From: Pseudodesulfovibrio indicus
GTDB taxonomy: Bacteria; Desulfobacterota; Desulfovibrionia; Desulfovibrionales; Desulfovibrionaceae
Assembly (NCBI RefSeq): GCF_001563225.1
Contig: NZ_CP014206.1
Coordinates: forward strand, 1-64,000
Reading direction: 5' to 3'
Length of the DNA stretch: 64,000 bases
Shown here: piece after piece, positions 56,481 to 64,000 of the stretch
Layout: the number at the start of each line of letters is the position of its first letter
Position numbering within the stretch: the first letter of the stretch is position 1
The notes under the pieces: model-generated
What the model was told of the DNA's origin: nothing
Databases searched by the model: none
What the model saw: only the letters and a program-made list of their open reading frames with translations
Position numbers and translations under genes: made by a program

Positions 56481-57407
56481 ATGTCTTTAGTCATTAACCA
56501 CAACCTCATGGCGATGAACGCCCAGAGAAACTTGTCCGAGCATTATGGACGGCTCGGCGTTTCCACCCGGCGTTTGTCTTCCGGTCTGCGTGTCGGCACC
56601 GCTGCCGACGACGCCGCCGGACTGGCGATCCGCGAGCTCATGCGCTCGGAAATCAGCTCCCTGCACCAGGGCATCCGAAACGCAGCCGACGCCATCTCGC
56701 TGATCCAGACGGCCGACGGCGCGCTGCAGGTCATCGATGAAAAGCTCATTCGCATGAAAGAGCTGGCCATGCAGGCTTCCACGGGTACCTACAACTCCGA
56801 TCAGCGCCTGATCATCGATTCCGAGTACCAGGCCATGTCCTCGGAAATCACCCGTATCGCCAACGCCACCGACTTCAACGGAATTTACCTGCTGAACGGC
56901 AACCTCTCCGGCGACCCCGGAGTGGACCACGACGGCACCGGACTGCAGTCCCGCGGCCCGCTGAAGATCCACTTCGGCACCGGCAACGACTCTTCCGAAG
57001 ATTACTACTACGTCGCCATCCAGGGCTCCACCGCCTCGTCTTTCGGCCTGGGCCACACCGCTGCCCTGAAGACCGGCGGGACCTGGGAGGAAATGAACGC
57101 GGGCCGGTCCATCTCCACCCAGGCGCTGGCGCAGACCGCCATGGAGGCCATCAACCAGGCCATCATCTCCAAGGACAAGATCCGCGCCAACCTCGGTTCC
57201 ATGCAGAACCGGTTGGAAAACACCATCACCAACCTGGAAATCCAGGCCGAGAACCTGCAGGCAGCCGAATCCCGCATTTCCGACGTCGACGTGGCGCAGG
57301 AAATGACCGAGTTCGTCCGCAACCAGATTCTCACCCAGTCCGCAGTCGCCATGCTGGCGCAGGCCAACTCCCTGCCCAGAATGGCCATGCAGCTCATCGG
57401 CGGCTAG
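56481..57407 (+). CDS. fliC: Flagellin
   Basis: The 308-residue protein has the conserved flagellin ends: N-terminal SLVINHNLMAMNAQRNLSEHY ... RLSSGLRVGTAADDAAGLAI and C-terminal LENTITNLEIQAENLQAAESRISDVDVAQEMTEFVR...LAQANSLPRMAMQLIGG. The variable centre is short (about 140-225). It uses a sigma-54 promoter. AAGGAGGG precedes the ATG. It was probably next to flgE before the prophage inserted. Confidence 0.96.
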   Translation: MSLVINHNLMAMNAQRNLSEHYGRLGVSTRRLSSGLRVGTAADDAAGLAIRELMRSEISSLHQGIRNAADAISLIQTADGALQVIDEKLIRMKELAMQASTGTYNSDQRLIIDSEYQAMSSEITRIANATDFNGIYLLNGNLSGDPGVDHDGTGLQSRGPLKIHFGTGNDSSEDYYYVAIQGSTASSFGLGHTAALKTGGTWEEMNAGRSISTQALAQTAMEAINQAIISKDKIRANLGSMQNRLENTITNLEIQAENLQAAESRISDVDVAQEMTEFVRNQILTQSAVAMLAQANSLPRMAMQLIGG

Positions 57408-57448
57408 TCCTAGCCCGGCGAAAGCGACTGAAGACGATCGGATACCAG

Positions 57449-57475
57449 CCCCGCGGCATCGCGCCGCGGGGTTTG
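57449..57475. terminator. Bidirectional terminator between flagellin and rnc
   Basis: CCCCGCGGC (57449-57457), loop ATCGC, GCCGCGGGG (57463-57471), followed by TTTGGTT: a perfect 9-bp stem between two convergent genes. Confidence 0.75.
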
Positions 57476-57509
57476 GTTCCGGTCGTTTCCGCGTTCTGTT
57501 TTCGGGGTT

Positions 57510-58193
57510 CTATTCTTCTTCGAGAAACTGGAGGGCCAGGTGGGCTCCCTCCTGCTCGGCGCGTTTCACGCTGGTGCCGACGCCCCGGAACTTCTCGCCT
57601 CCGGGCAGGGTCACGTCCACCTCGAAGAGCTTCTCGTGCTCCGGCCCGCTGGTCCCGGCCAGGACGTACACCGGGCGGTCCCTGAACAGCTCCTGGGCCA
57701 CCTCCTGAAGGCGGCTCTTGTAGTCCTTGGTCTCGGGGATCACGGCCCGCGCAGGCCACTGGTCCTCGAAGATGGCGAGCACCGTGCGTCGGGCGACATC
57801 GAAACCGCCGTCCAAAAAGACCGCGCCGAGCAGCGCCTCGAAGGCGTCGGCCAGCAGGGCATCGCGATCGCGCCCCCCCTGCAGTTCCTCGCCGCGGCCC
57901 AGCCGGATGTACTTGTCGAGTTTCAAGTCCCGGGCGATGGCCGCCAGGGACTGCTCCTTGACCAGCTGCGAGCGGATGCGCGTCAGCTGGCCCTCCTGGG
58001 CAGTGGGATACCGCCTGAAGCCTTCCTCGGATATGCACAACTCCAGCACGGCGTCGCCCAGAAATTCCAGCCTCTCGTTGTCGTCGTTCCCGTCCTGCTC
58101 ATTGGCGAACGAGGAGTGCGTAAGCGCGTTCTCCAGGAACTTGACTTGGGCAAACCTATGGTGGATACAATCCTGTAGCTCAGCGGTATCCAT
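57510..58193 (-). CDS. rnc: Ribonuclease III
   Basis: The 227-residue enzyme cleaves double-stranded RNA, including rRNA precursors. The signature [14 protein letters not shown] (about 39-52) holds the catalytic Glu/Asp, [16 protein letters not shown] the second acidic set. A C-terminal dsRBD (about 155-225) ends [21 protein letters not shown] precedes the ATG. Its start is only 15 bases from the divergent next gene. Confidence 0.95.
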   Translation of the reverse strand: MDTAELQDCIHHRFAQVKFLENALTHSSFANEQDGNDDNERLEFLGDAVLELCISEEGFRRYPTAQEGQLTRIRSQLVKEQSLAAIARDLKLDKYIRLGRGEELQGGRDRDALLADAFEALLGAVFLDGGFDVARRTVLAIFEDQWPARAVIPETKDYKSRLQEVAQELFRDRPVYVLAGTSGPEHEKLFEVDVTLPGGEKFRGVGTSVKRAEQEGAHLALQFLEEE

Positions 58194-58208
58194 TCAACCC
58201 CCTTATCT

Positions 58209-60317
58209 ATGCATCCAGACGCCCATTTAAGTGAACTCTTCAGCCCCGCGTCCATCGCCGTGGTCGGCGCGTCACGCAGCCCGATCAAGCTCGGTCACGT
58301 CCTGCTGTCGAATCTGATTTCGGGAGGGTACAGGGGGACAATCTTCCCCGTCAATCCCGCAGGGGGAGAAATTCTCGGCCTGACGGCGTATCCCACGGCC
58401 GCCGATCTGCCGCGCCCGCCGGACCTCGGCATCATCGTGCTCCCGCGCGAGCAGGTGCTGCAGGCCATGCGCGAGCTGGCCGACGCCCATGTGGACGCCG
58501 TCTGCGTCATCACCGCCGGGTTCCGCGAAACCGGCCGCGACGGGTTCGAGCTGGAAATGGAGATGGCCGAACTGGCCCGGCGCAGGAACATCACCCTGCT
58601 CGGCCCCAACACCCTGGGGCTGATCAACACCGGCATCGACCTGAACGCCACCATCGCCCAGGCCATGCCCGCCAAGGGGTCCATCTCCTTCTTCTCCCAG
58701 AGCGGAGCGCTCTGCGCCGCCATCCTGGACTGGGCCGACGGCGAATCCATCGGATTCTCCAAATTCATCTCGCTGGGCAACAAGGCGGGCGTCTCCGAGG
58801 CGGACGTACTGGAGGCGCTGGGCGACGACCCGGACACCAAGGTCATCATCGGCTACCTCGAATCAGTGGAGGACGGCCGCAAGTTCCAGTCCAGGGCACG
58901 CCTGGTGACCGAAAAGAAGCCGGTCATCATGATCAAGGCGGGCACCACCCCGGCGGGCGCGCGGGCCACTTCCAGCCACACCGGTGCCATGGCCGGCAAC
59001 GTGGAGGCCGCCACCGCCGCCTTCAAGCAGGCGGGCATCATCCGCGTGGAGAGCCTGGAAGAGCTGTTCGACCTGGCGCGGGCCTTCGCGGCCCAACCCC
59101 TGCCCGAAGGACCGAACCTGACCGTGGTCACCAACTCCGGCGGACCCGGCATCCTGGCCGCCGACGCCTGCGAGGACGCCGGGCTGAACCTGGCCCGCCC
59201 CTCCCTGGCCACCCTGGAAAAACTGACCGAGGCCCTGCCGCCCTTCGCGTCCATCTACAACCCCATCGACATCATCGGGGACGCCAAGGCCGAACGGTAC
59301 CGCGCCACCCTCGAAGCCGTGGCCGAGGACGAACTCACCCACGCCATCCTGGTCCTGCTCACGCCCACGGCCTCCGCCGAGATCGTGGAGACCGCCCAGG
59401 CGGTCATCGACGTGGCCAAGACCTGCGCCAAACCCATTTTCGCCAGCTTCATGGGCGACGAGAGGATCGGCCCCGGCCGGGACATGCTGCTCAAGGCGGG
59501 CATCCCCTGCTACGGCTATCCCGAACCCGCCGTGCGGGCCATTTCCGCCATGCTCGCCCACTATCGCTGGAAAAACCGCCCCTACCCGGTGGAGGTCTGC
59601 TTCCGCCGCGACAAGGGACGGGCCGAACGGACCATCGAGAACGCCCTCAACATCGGCCTGACCGAACTGCCCTTTGCCGACGCCATGGACATCGCCGCCG
59701 CCTACGAGCTCCCCGTGCCTGAGACCCGGCTGGTGCGGACCTCGGAACAGGCCGTGCGCGCGGCCAAGAAGATGGGCTACCCCGTGGCCCTCAAGATCGA
59801 ATCACCGCACCTGTCCAGCCGGGGCGAAGTGGACGGCGTGGCGCTGGACCTGCACACCCCGCGCGAGGTGCGCGACGCCTGGCTGGCCATCACCGCCCGC
59901 GCTCAGCGCAAACGCCCCGACATCTACATCGCGGGCTGCCTGGTCCAGACCATGGGCCCGGTCAAAGCGCGCGAGGTGGTCATCCGGTTCACCCGCGACC
60001 CGCAGTTCGGCCCGCTCATCTCCTTCTGCATGGCCGGACCGTCCGCCGAGGTGCTGGGCGACGTCAGCTACCGGCTGGCCCCGCTCGCCCTGCACGACGT
60101 CCAGGACATCGTCCGCGAGATCCGCTCGTTCCCCCTGCTCCGGGGCGTGCGCGGCGGCGAACCCGTCAACTTGACGGCCATCGAGGACATCCTGCTGTCC
60201 ATGTCCCAGATGGCCGACGACTTCCCGGAAATCCGCGAGGCCGAGCTCAACCCGATCCTGGTGGACGCGGAAGGGGCCTTCGTCACCGACATGCGCATCA
60301 CCGTCGGTCCCATTTGA
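58209..60317 (+). CDS. ADP-forming acetyl-CoA synthetase-type protein (acetate-CoA ligase family)
   Basis: The 702-residue protein fuses a CoA-binding Rossmann domain (FSPASIAVVGASRSPIKLGHVL, 10-31), succinyl-CoA-ligase-like domains with the phospho-His motif SSHTGAMAG (about 257-265), and a C-terminal ATP-grasp domain (about 490-700). It interconverts acyl-CoA + ADP + Pi with acid + CoA + ATP. A possible -10 box TACAAT (58166-58171) lies inside rnc on the opposite strand. No ribosome site is seen before the ATG. Possibly a lysine acetyltransferase relative, but no GNAT domain. Confidence 0.85.
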   Translation: MHPDAHLSELFSPASIAVVGASRSPIKLGHVLLSNLISGGYRGTIFPVNPAGGEILGLTAYPTAADLPRPPDLGIIVLPREQVLQAMRELADAHVDAVCVITAGFRETGRDGFELEMEMAELARRRNITLLGPNTLGLINTGIDLNATIAQAMPAKGSISFFSQSGALCAAILDWADGESIGFSKFISLGNKAGVSEADVLEALGDDPDTKVIIGYLESVEDGRKFQSRARLVTEKKPVIMIKAGTTPAGARATSSHTGAMAGNVEAATAAFKQAGIIRVESLEELFDLARAFAAQPLPEGPNLTVVTNSGGPGILAADACEDAGLNLARPSLATLEKLTEALPPFASIYNPIDIIGDAKAERYRATLEAVAEDELTHAILVLLTPTASAEIVETAQAVIDVAKTCAKPIFASFMGDERIGPGRDMLLKAGIPCYGYPEPAVRAISAMLAHYRWKNRPYPVEVCFRRDKGRAERTIENALNIGLTELPFADAMDIAAAYELPVPETRLVRTSEQAVRAAKKMGYPVALKIESPHLSSRGEVDGVALDLHTPREVRDAWLAITARAQRKRPDIYIAGCLVQTMGPVKAREVVIRFTRDPQFGPLISFCMAGPSAEVLGDVSYRLAPLALHDVQDIVREIRSFPLLRGVRGGEPVNLTAIEDILLSMSQMADDFPEIREAELNPILVDAEGAFVTDMRITVGPI

Positions 60318-60408
60318 CGTTTGGACATTTTTCACGGTCTCATATAATAACAGGAAATGGGGCGACGCCGATCCGCCCCGCGCATCACACCCCAGGAGGA
60401 CATAAGGC

Positions 60409-61473
60409 ATGGCTGGACTCTACATAGGCTCTACAACCGGATACTCGGGCAAGAACATGATCGTCATGGGCCTGGGCATGCGCCTGCAAAAAGACGGGTA
60501 CAACGTGGGCTACATGAAGCCGGTCGGAGCCATGCCCATGGAGATCGACGGCAAGCTCGGCGACGAAGACGCCGCCTTTGTCCAGGACGTGCTCGGACTC
60601 AGCGAAGACCCGACCATGGTCACCCCCGTGGTCGTCACCCAGGACTTCAAGGTCAAGGCGTTCACCGGCAAGATGGAAGGGCTGCTCGACGCCATCGTCG
60701 ACGGCTACGAAGCCGTGTCCAAGGACAAGGACGTCACCCTGGTGGCCGGGTCCGGGTCCATGTACTCCGGCAAGTACTGCGACACCGACGCCATCTCCGT
60801 GATCAAGAAGCTCGGCGTCAAGACCGTGATCATCGACCGGTTCCAGAAGGAACTCAAATACGACTATCTCATGGTCATGAAGGAAACCCTCGGCGACCTC
60901 ATGGCCGGCGTCATCCTCAACGACGTGCCCCCGAATTTCATGGACGAGATCACCCAGCTCCTCGGCCCGGCCCTGGAAGCCAAGGGCGTCAAGATCCTCG
61001 GCGTCATCCCCCGCGACCCGCTCATGGGCGCCATCAAGGTGGGCGACCTCGCCGACCGCCTGGGCGGCAAGATCATCTCCGCCCACAACAAGTCCGAACG
61101 CGTGGTCGAGTCCTTCCTCATCGGCACCATGCAGGTCGAAAACTTCATGACCCACTTCCGCAAGAAGAAGAACTCCGCCATCATCGTGGGCGGCGACCGG
61201 TCCGACGTGCAGCTCGTGGCGCTGGAAGGCGACTGCCCCTGCCTCATCCTGACCGGCAACCTCTACCCCAACGACATCATCCTGACCCGGTCCGAAGTTC
61301 TGGAAACCCCCATCATCATGGTCCGCGAAGATACCTTCACCGTGGCCAAAAAGATGGACGACATCCTGTCCCGACACAAACTGCGCGACGCCATCAAAAT
61401 CAAACAGGGCGCCGAACTCGTGTCCAACAACATCGACTTCGAATTCCTCAAAAAGGAACTGGGCCTCAAATAG
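60409..61473 (+). CDS. BioD-like/DRTGG-domain protein
   Basis: The 354-residue protein has a dethiobiotin-synthetase-like NTPase domain (YIGSTTGYSGKNMIVMGLGMRLQKDGYNVGYMKP, residues 4-38) and a C-terminal DRTGG-type domain (IIVGGDRSDVQLVALEGDCPCLILTGNLYP, about 265-294). This is the N-terminal part of some phosphotransacetylases without the catalytic half. A strong promoter TTGGAC-16-TATAAT (60321-60348) and AGGAGG precede it. It may regulate acetyl-phosphate/acetyl-CoA metabolism with its neighbour (inference). Confidence 0.85.
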   Translation: MAGLYIGSTTGYSGKNMIVMGLGMRLQKDGYNVGYMKPVGAMPMEIDGKLGDEDAAFVQDVLGLSEDPTMVTPVVVTQDFKVKAFTGKMEGLLDAIVDGYEAVSKDKDVTLVAGSGSMYSGKYCDTDAISVIKKLGVKTVIIDRFQKELKYDYLMVMKETLGDLMAGVILNDVPPNFMDEITQLLGPALEAKGVKILGVIPRDPLMGAIKVGDLADRLGGKIISAHNKSERVVESFLIGTMQVENFMTHFRKKKNSAIIVGGDRSDVQLVALEGDCPCLILTGNLYPNDIILTRSEVLETPIIMVREDTFTVAKKMDDILSRHKLRDAIKIKQGAELVSNNIDFEFLKKELGLK

Positions 61474-61495
61474 CCCGACCAGCCGAGAGCACCTG

Positions 61496-61532
61496 AAAAG
61501 TGCGGGCCGCGTTGGCGGCCCGCACTTTTTTT
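61496..61532 (+). terminator. Strong intrinsic terminator
   Basis: AAAAGTGCGGGCCGC (61496-61510), loop GTTG, GCGGCCCGCACTTTT (61515-61529), followed by more T: a perfect 15-bp stem with a T8 run. It ends the DRTGG-gene transcript. Confidence 0.95.
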
Positions 61533-61533
61533 T

Positions 61534-61640
61534 GCCTCCGGCGGCCGGGGGAAGGGGAGAAGGAAACCTTTTGGAAAAGGTTTCCTTCTCCCCTTCCCCC
61601 GGACCCCCATCCCCCCATCCTTCCAAAACTTTTTGGGTCG
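61534..61640. repeat. GCCTCCGGCGG-hairpin dispersed repeat, copy 2 (58-base palindrome)
   Basis: GCCTCCGGCGG (61534-61544) is followed by a perfect 28-bp inverted repeat (arms 61545-61572 and 61575-61602, loop GG) containing AACCTTTT at its tip, then by CCTTCCAAAACTTTTTGGG. It matches copy 1 after dnaE in head, tip and tail. Confidence 0.85.
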
Positions 61641-61994
61641 CTTCGCGAGGTTGGGGCTGACAAAGGACAATCGCTTTCTTGAGCTGAGTTTCAACTCGCC
61701 GCCCTGACGTATTCCCTTTTCGTCCACCCTGCCTGGCGGCGTGGGGAACCGTCCCGGAGGGTTCGCGCCGGGCGGCTGACCGCGCGCCGCAGACGTCCGG
61801 CGCGAACACTTCGGGACACCGCCTGCCCGCGCCCGTCCACGCCCACCGCCTCACCCCAACTCCAGCCGCCCCCCTTCGCCGCAGGCGACAACGGGGATGC
61901 AAGGGGTCTCAACCCCTTGCCCGCCGGAGGCGAAATCACCCGCTCCCGCCGCGAAGCGGCTTCCCCTCTCTCTTCTCTTCGCACTTCGCCCCCC
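61641..61994. repeat. Gene-free interval with a third GCCTCCGGCGG-hairpin and a terminator-like hairpin
   Basis: No gene is seen. On the minus strand GCCTCCGGCGG (61931-61921) precedes the hairpin GCAAGGGG (61920-61913), loop TTGAGA, CCCCTTGC (61906-61899). Another hairpin, GCCGC-GAA-GCGGC (61949-61961), lies nearer to the EamA gene end and may terminate it. The rest (61641-61890) shows no structure I can support. Confidence 0.6.
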
Positions 61995-62891
61995 TCACCG
62001 CCGCCCGATCCACACCCCGAGCCCGACCACGCAGCAGGCGGCCATCTGGGCGAGGGTCAGGCTTTCGCCGAGCAGGAGCCAGCCCGCGACCAGGGCCACG
62101 GGCGGGACCATGTTGATGGACAGGGCGGCGCGTCCGGCGGGCATCATGGTCAGGGCCATGTTGTACAGGCCGAAGGCGCCGAGGGTGACGAACCCGCCGA
62201 GGTAGCCCACGCCGAGCCAGGCGCGCAGGGGGATGGCGCTCCAGTCCGTGGGCGCGGCCAGGATGCCGCCGGGCAGGAAGAAGACGGCCCCGGCCAGGCA
62301 TTGCAGTCCGGTGAGCCACCAGGTGGAGTAGCGGGTGGAGAGTTGTTTCATGACCACCATGTAGACGGCGGCGCAGGTCAGCGCGCCGACCTCCAGGAGG
62401 TTGCCCAGGGCGGGGTTGGGCGCGTCAGCGTCGGGCGCTCCGGCCAGGGAGAGCCAGACCACGCCCGCCATGGACGCGGCCAGGCCGAGCAGGATGTTGC
62501 GGGTCAAGGGTTCGCGCAGGATGATCCACGCCCCGGCGGCCACGAGCAGCGGCACCAGGCAGGAGAGCATGCCCGCCTGGGACGAGGTGGTCAGGTTCAC
62601 GGCGTTGCTTTCGAGCAGGAAATAGAGGCACGGCTGCATGAGGCAGAGGAAGGCGAGGATCTTCCAGTCGCCGGGCCGGTAGTCGGGCTTGGGGATGCGC
62701 CGGGCCATGGGCAGTATCATGAGCGTGGCGATGGTCATGCGCAGCCAGACCATGGTCGAGGGCGCGAACCCGGCCAGGGCGGTCTTGGTGGCCATGAACG
62801 AGGTGCCCCAGAGCAGGACGGTAATCGCCAGGAAGGCGGGGGCGAGGTAGGAGGCGGAATTACGCTCCAGAGCGGCGGAAGTATCGGACAT
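61995..62891 (-). CDS. EamA-family (DMT) transporter
   Basis: The 298-residue protein has about ten transmembrane helices in two EamA repeats (LLWGTSFMATKTALAGFAPSTMVWLRM near residues 27-53, and the second half from about 165), typical of drug/metabolite or amino-acid exporters. ATG 62891 has AGGAGAACACC upstream. Its promoter element (62943-62960) is shared with the proline dehydrogenase gene next to it, so it may export a proline-related compound (inference). Confidence 0.85.
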   Translation of the reverse strand: MSDTSAALERNSASYLAPAFLAITVLLWGTSFMATKTALAGFAPSTMVWLRMTIATLMILPMARRIPKPDYRPGDWKILAFLCLMQPCLYFLLESNAVNLTTSSQAGMLSCLVPLLVAAGAWIILREPLTRNILLGLAASMAGVVWLSLAGAPDADAPNPALGNLLEVGALTCAAVYMVVMKQLSTRYSTWWLTGLQCLAGAVFFLPGGILAAPTDWSAIPLRAWLGVGYLGGFVTLGAFGLYNMALTMMPAGRAALSINMVPPVALVAGWLLLGESLTLAQMAACCVVGLGVWIGRR

Positions 62892-62942
62892 GGTGTTCTC
62901 CTGTGGGTTTGGGAGAACACCATGCCGAAGCGGGCGGGCCGG

Positions 62943-62960
62943 GTATTGTACGAAATTGCG
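62943..62960 (-). promoter_or_regulatory. Shared promoter element, copy 1 (EamA gene)
   Basis: On the minus strand CGCAATTTCGTACAATAC contains a good -10 box TACAAT. The same 18 bases occur at 63972-63989. The element ends 52 bases before the EamA start codon, in the 77-base gap after the proline dehydrogenase stop. Confidence 0.65.
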
Positions 62961-62968
62961 AAGCGGCG

Positions 62969-63919
62969 CTATTCGCCGCCGCCCGCCATGGAGCGGAACA
63001 CGAATCCGAGGTTTTTGGGGTTCTCCCCCACCCGGCGGATGGAATAGGGCCACCAGTCGCGGCCGAACGGCAGATACAGACGCACGGCAACGCCTCGGGC
63101 GGCCAGTTCGCGCTGGTAGGCGGAGCGCACGCCCAGGAGCATTTCCACTTCCCACTGGTCCCGTCGCCAGCCGTTGGTCGCGGCCACGTGCTCGGCAAAG
63201 GCGACCATGCGGTGGTCGTGGGTGCCGAACACCGGATACACGCCCCGTTCGCGGGCCTTGGGCGAGAGCAGCGTTACGACGGCCTTGCGGTAGGCCTCGT
63301 CCCGGTCATGTCTTCCGGTCACGGCCACCTTGCCGGATTCGGCAAAGGCCCCCTTGACCAGCCGGACCATGGCCCCGTCCGCCACCAGCCGGGCCAGATC
63401 GCCGGGCGTGCGGTGCAGGTAGGCCTGCACGGTCACGGCCGCGGGCAACCCCTCGTTGCGCAGGAAATGGTAGAGGTCCAGGGTCGGTTCGGTGACCGAA
63501 GAGTCCTCCATGTCGAGCATGAGAACGTCCCGTCCATTCCCGGCATGGTCCGCCACTTCGCGGGCCAGGGCCGTCACATTCTCGCGACAGGTTTCCCAGG
63601 AGAGCATGGCGCCCAGCTGGGTGGGGTCCACGGACAGGTGCACGTCCAGGCCGGATGCACCCAACCCCTTGGCCGCGTCGGACAAGGCCCGGCGGGTGGT
63701 TGCGATCTCCTGCGGGTCGGCCACGTATTCCCCGAGGTAGAACAGGGAGGCGGACAGGTTCTGTTCGCGCAGGGTTTTCGCGCGCTCCAGTCCTTCGGCC
63801 CCGTCCCGGCCGCCCACGAACCGGCGGGCGAACCGGGCCATGTACCGGGAATTCTGCATCCGGCGGGTCACGGATTCGCTCCGGGCCAGCCCGATCATCA
63901 TCTTTTGCCATAACAGCAT
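62969..63919 (-). CDS. Proline dehydrogenase
   Basis: The 316-residue protein is a single-domain, FAD-dependent proline dehydrogenase (proline to pyrroline-5-carboxylate). Motifs: LMLDMEDSSVTEPTLDLY (about 133-150), TVQAYLHRTPGDL (about 163-175), RLVKGAF, and the C-terminal RLYLPFGRDWWPYSIRRVGENP with the substrate-binding arginines. AAAGGAG precedes the ATG. No P5C dehydrogenase domain is attached. Confidence 0.92.
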   Translation of the reverse strand: MLLWQKMMIGLARSESVTRRMQNSRYMARFARRFVGGRDGAEGLERAKTLREQNLSASLFYLGEYVADPQEIATTRRALSDAAKGLGASGLDVHLSVDPTQLGAMLSWETCRENVTALAREVADHAGNGRDVLMLDMEDSSVTEPTLDLYHFLRNEGLPAAVTVQAYLHRTPGDLARLVADGAMVRLVKGAFAESGKVAVTGRHDRDEAYRKAVVTLLSPKARERGVYPVFGTHDHRMVAFAEHVAATNGWRRDQWEVEMLLGVRSAYQRELAARGVAVRLYLPFGRDWWPYSIRRVGENPKNLGFVFRSMAGGGE

Positions 63920-63971
63920 GGGGTTTCTCCTTTGGTTGCGGAGATGGACCCTAGCCGTGGCCGACGGGAGC

Positions 63972-63989
63972 GTATTGTACGAAATTGCG
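63972..63989 (-). promoter_or_regulatory. Shared promoter element, copy 2 (proline dehydrogenase gene)
   Basis: Exactly the same 18 bases as at 62943-62960, with -10 box TACAAT on the minus strand, 53 bases from the proline dehydrogenase start codon. Matching spacing in both places suggests a common promoter and perhaps a common regulator site. Confidence 0.65.
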
Positions 63990-64000
63990 GTCCGGATCAG

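Noticed and set aside
57473..58178. Plus-strand frames opposite rnc
   Set aside because: RNase III motifs are unambiguous on the minus strand; the plus-strand product is a compositional shadow.
61897..63047. A long plus-strand frame opposite the EamA gene
   Set aside because: The product is Gly/His/Gln-rich without structure; the minus-strand gene has transmembrane repeats and a ribosome site.
62892..63155. N-terminal extension of the EamA protein upstream of 62891
   Set aside because: It would overlap the proline dehydrogenase 3' end and run through the promoter element; the ATG at 62891 has AGGAG and starts the normal family N-terminus.
1..64000. tRNA genes
   Set aside because: No cloverleaf with a GTTCRANNC-type T arm was recognised by eye; a covariance search would be needed to exclude them fully.

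Overview
The window is GC-rich chromosomal DNA of a flagellated deltaproteobacterium, most likely a Desulfovibrio or Pseudodesulfovibrio relative. This rests on the flagellar genes with sigma-54-type promoters, an ADP-forming acetyl-CoA synthetase-like gene beside a BioD/DRTGG protein, and intergenic GCCTCCGGCGG-hairpin repeats I associate with that group. The species is inferred; no 16S sequence is in view, although the leader and promoter of an rRNA operon leave the left edge on the minus strand.

Host left part (1-16.9 kb): a small exported protein, an SLC13-type transporter, dnaE, a membrane protein, then an overlapping run of MazG-like, queD, a one-helix protein and dtd. A dCache-GGDEF diguanylate cyclase and two glycosyltransferases follow, then fliK-flgD-flgE. 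From 16.9 to 19.0 kb there is no credible gene: four long tandem copies of a palindrome-bearing repeat, four short hairpin units with covarying stems, a third palindrome and a pyrimidine tract.

Prophage (about 19.04-56.15 kb): a complete-looking Mu-like transposable phage of the BcepMu layout, inserted between flgE and the flagellin gene. A CI-like repressor (30.3 kb) and a palindromic operator divide it. Leftward runs a tightly overlapping early operon: BcepMu gp16-like protein, small regulators, DDE transposase, AAA+ target-selection ATPase, Gam, zinc-type small proteins, GemA and Mor. A minus-strand hammerhead ribozyme with every core nucleotide intact lies just upstream of gemA-mor. Rightward are a lipoprotein moron, lysis genes (holin, lysozyme, Rz with embedded Rz1), terminase, portal, gpF with a putative C-terminal nuclease/toxin domain, protease/scaffold, capsid, contractile tail (sheath, tube, frameshifted chaperone, tape measure, baseplate, fibre) and a Com-Mom DNA-modification pair at the right end. 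One identical 21-bp site precedes the lysis genes and the protease gene, where Mu has its C-dependent promoters Plys and PI. The exact phage ends could not be fixed.

Host right part (56.2-64 kb): flagellin behind a sigma-54 promoter, RNase III (opposite strand), the acetyl-CoA synthetase-like protein, the BioD/DRTGG protein with a strong terminator, then an EamA exporter and a proline dehydrogenase on the minus strand that share an 18-bp promoter element at nearly the same distance from their start codons.
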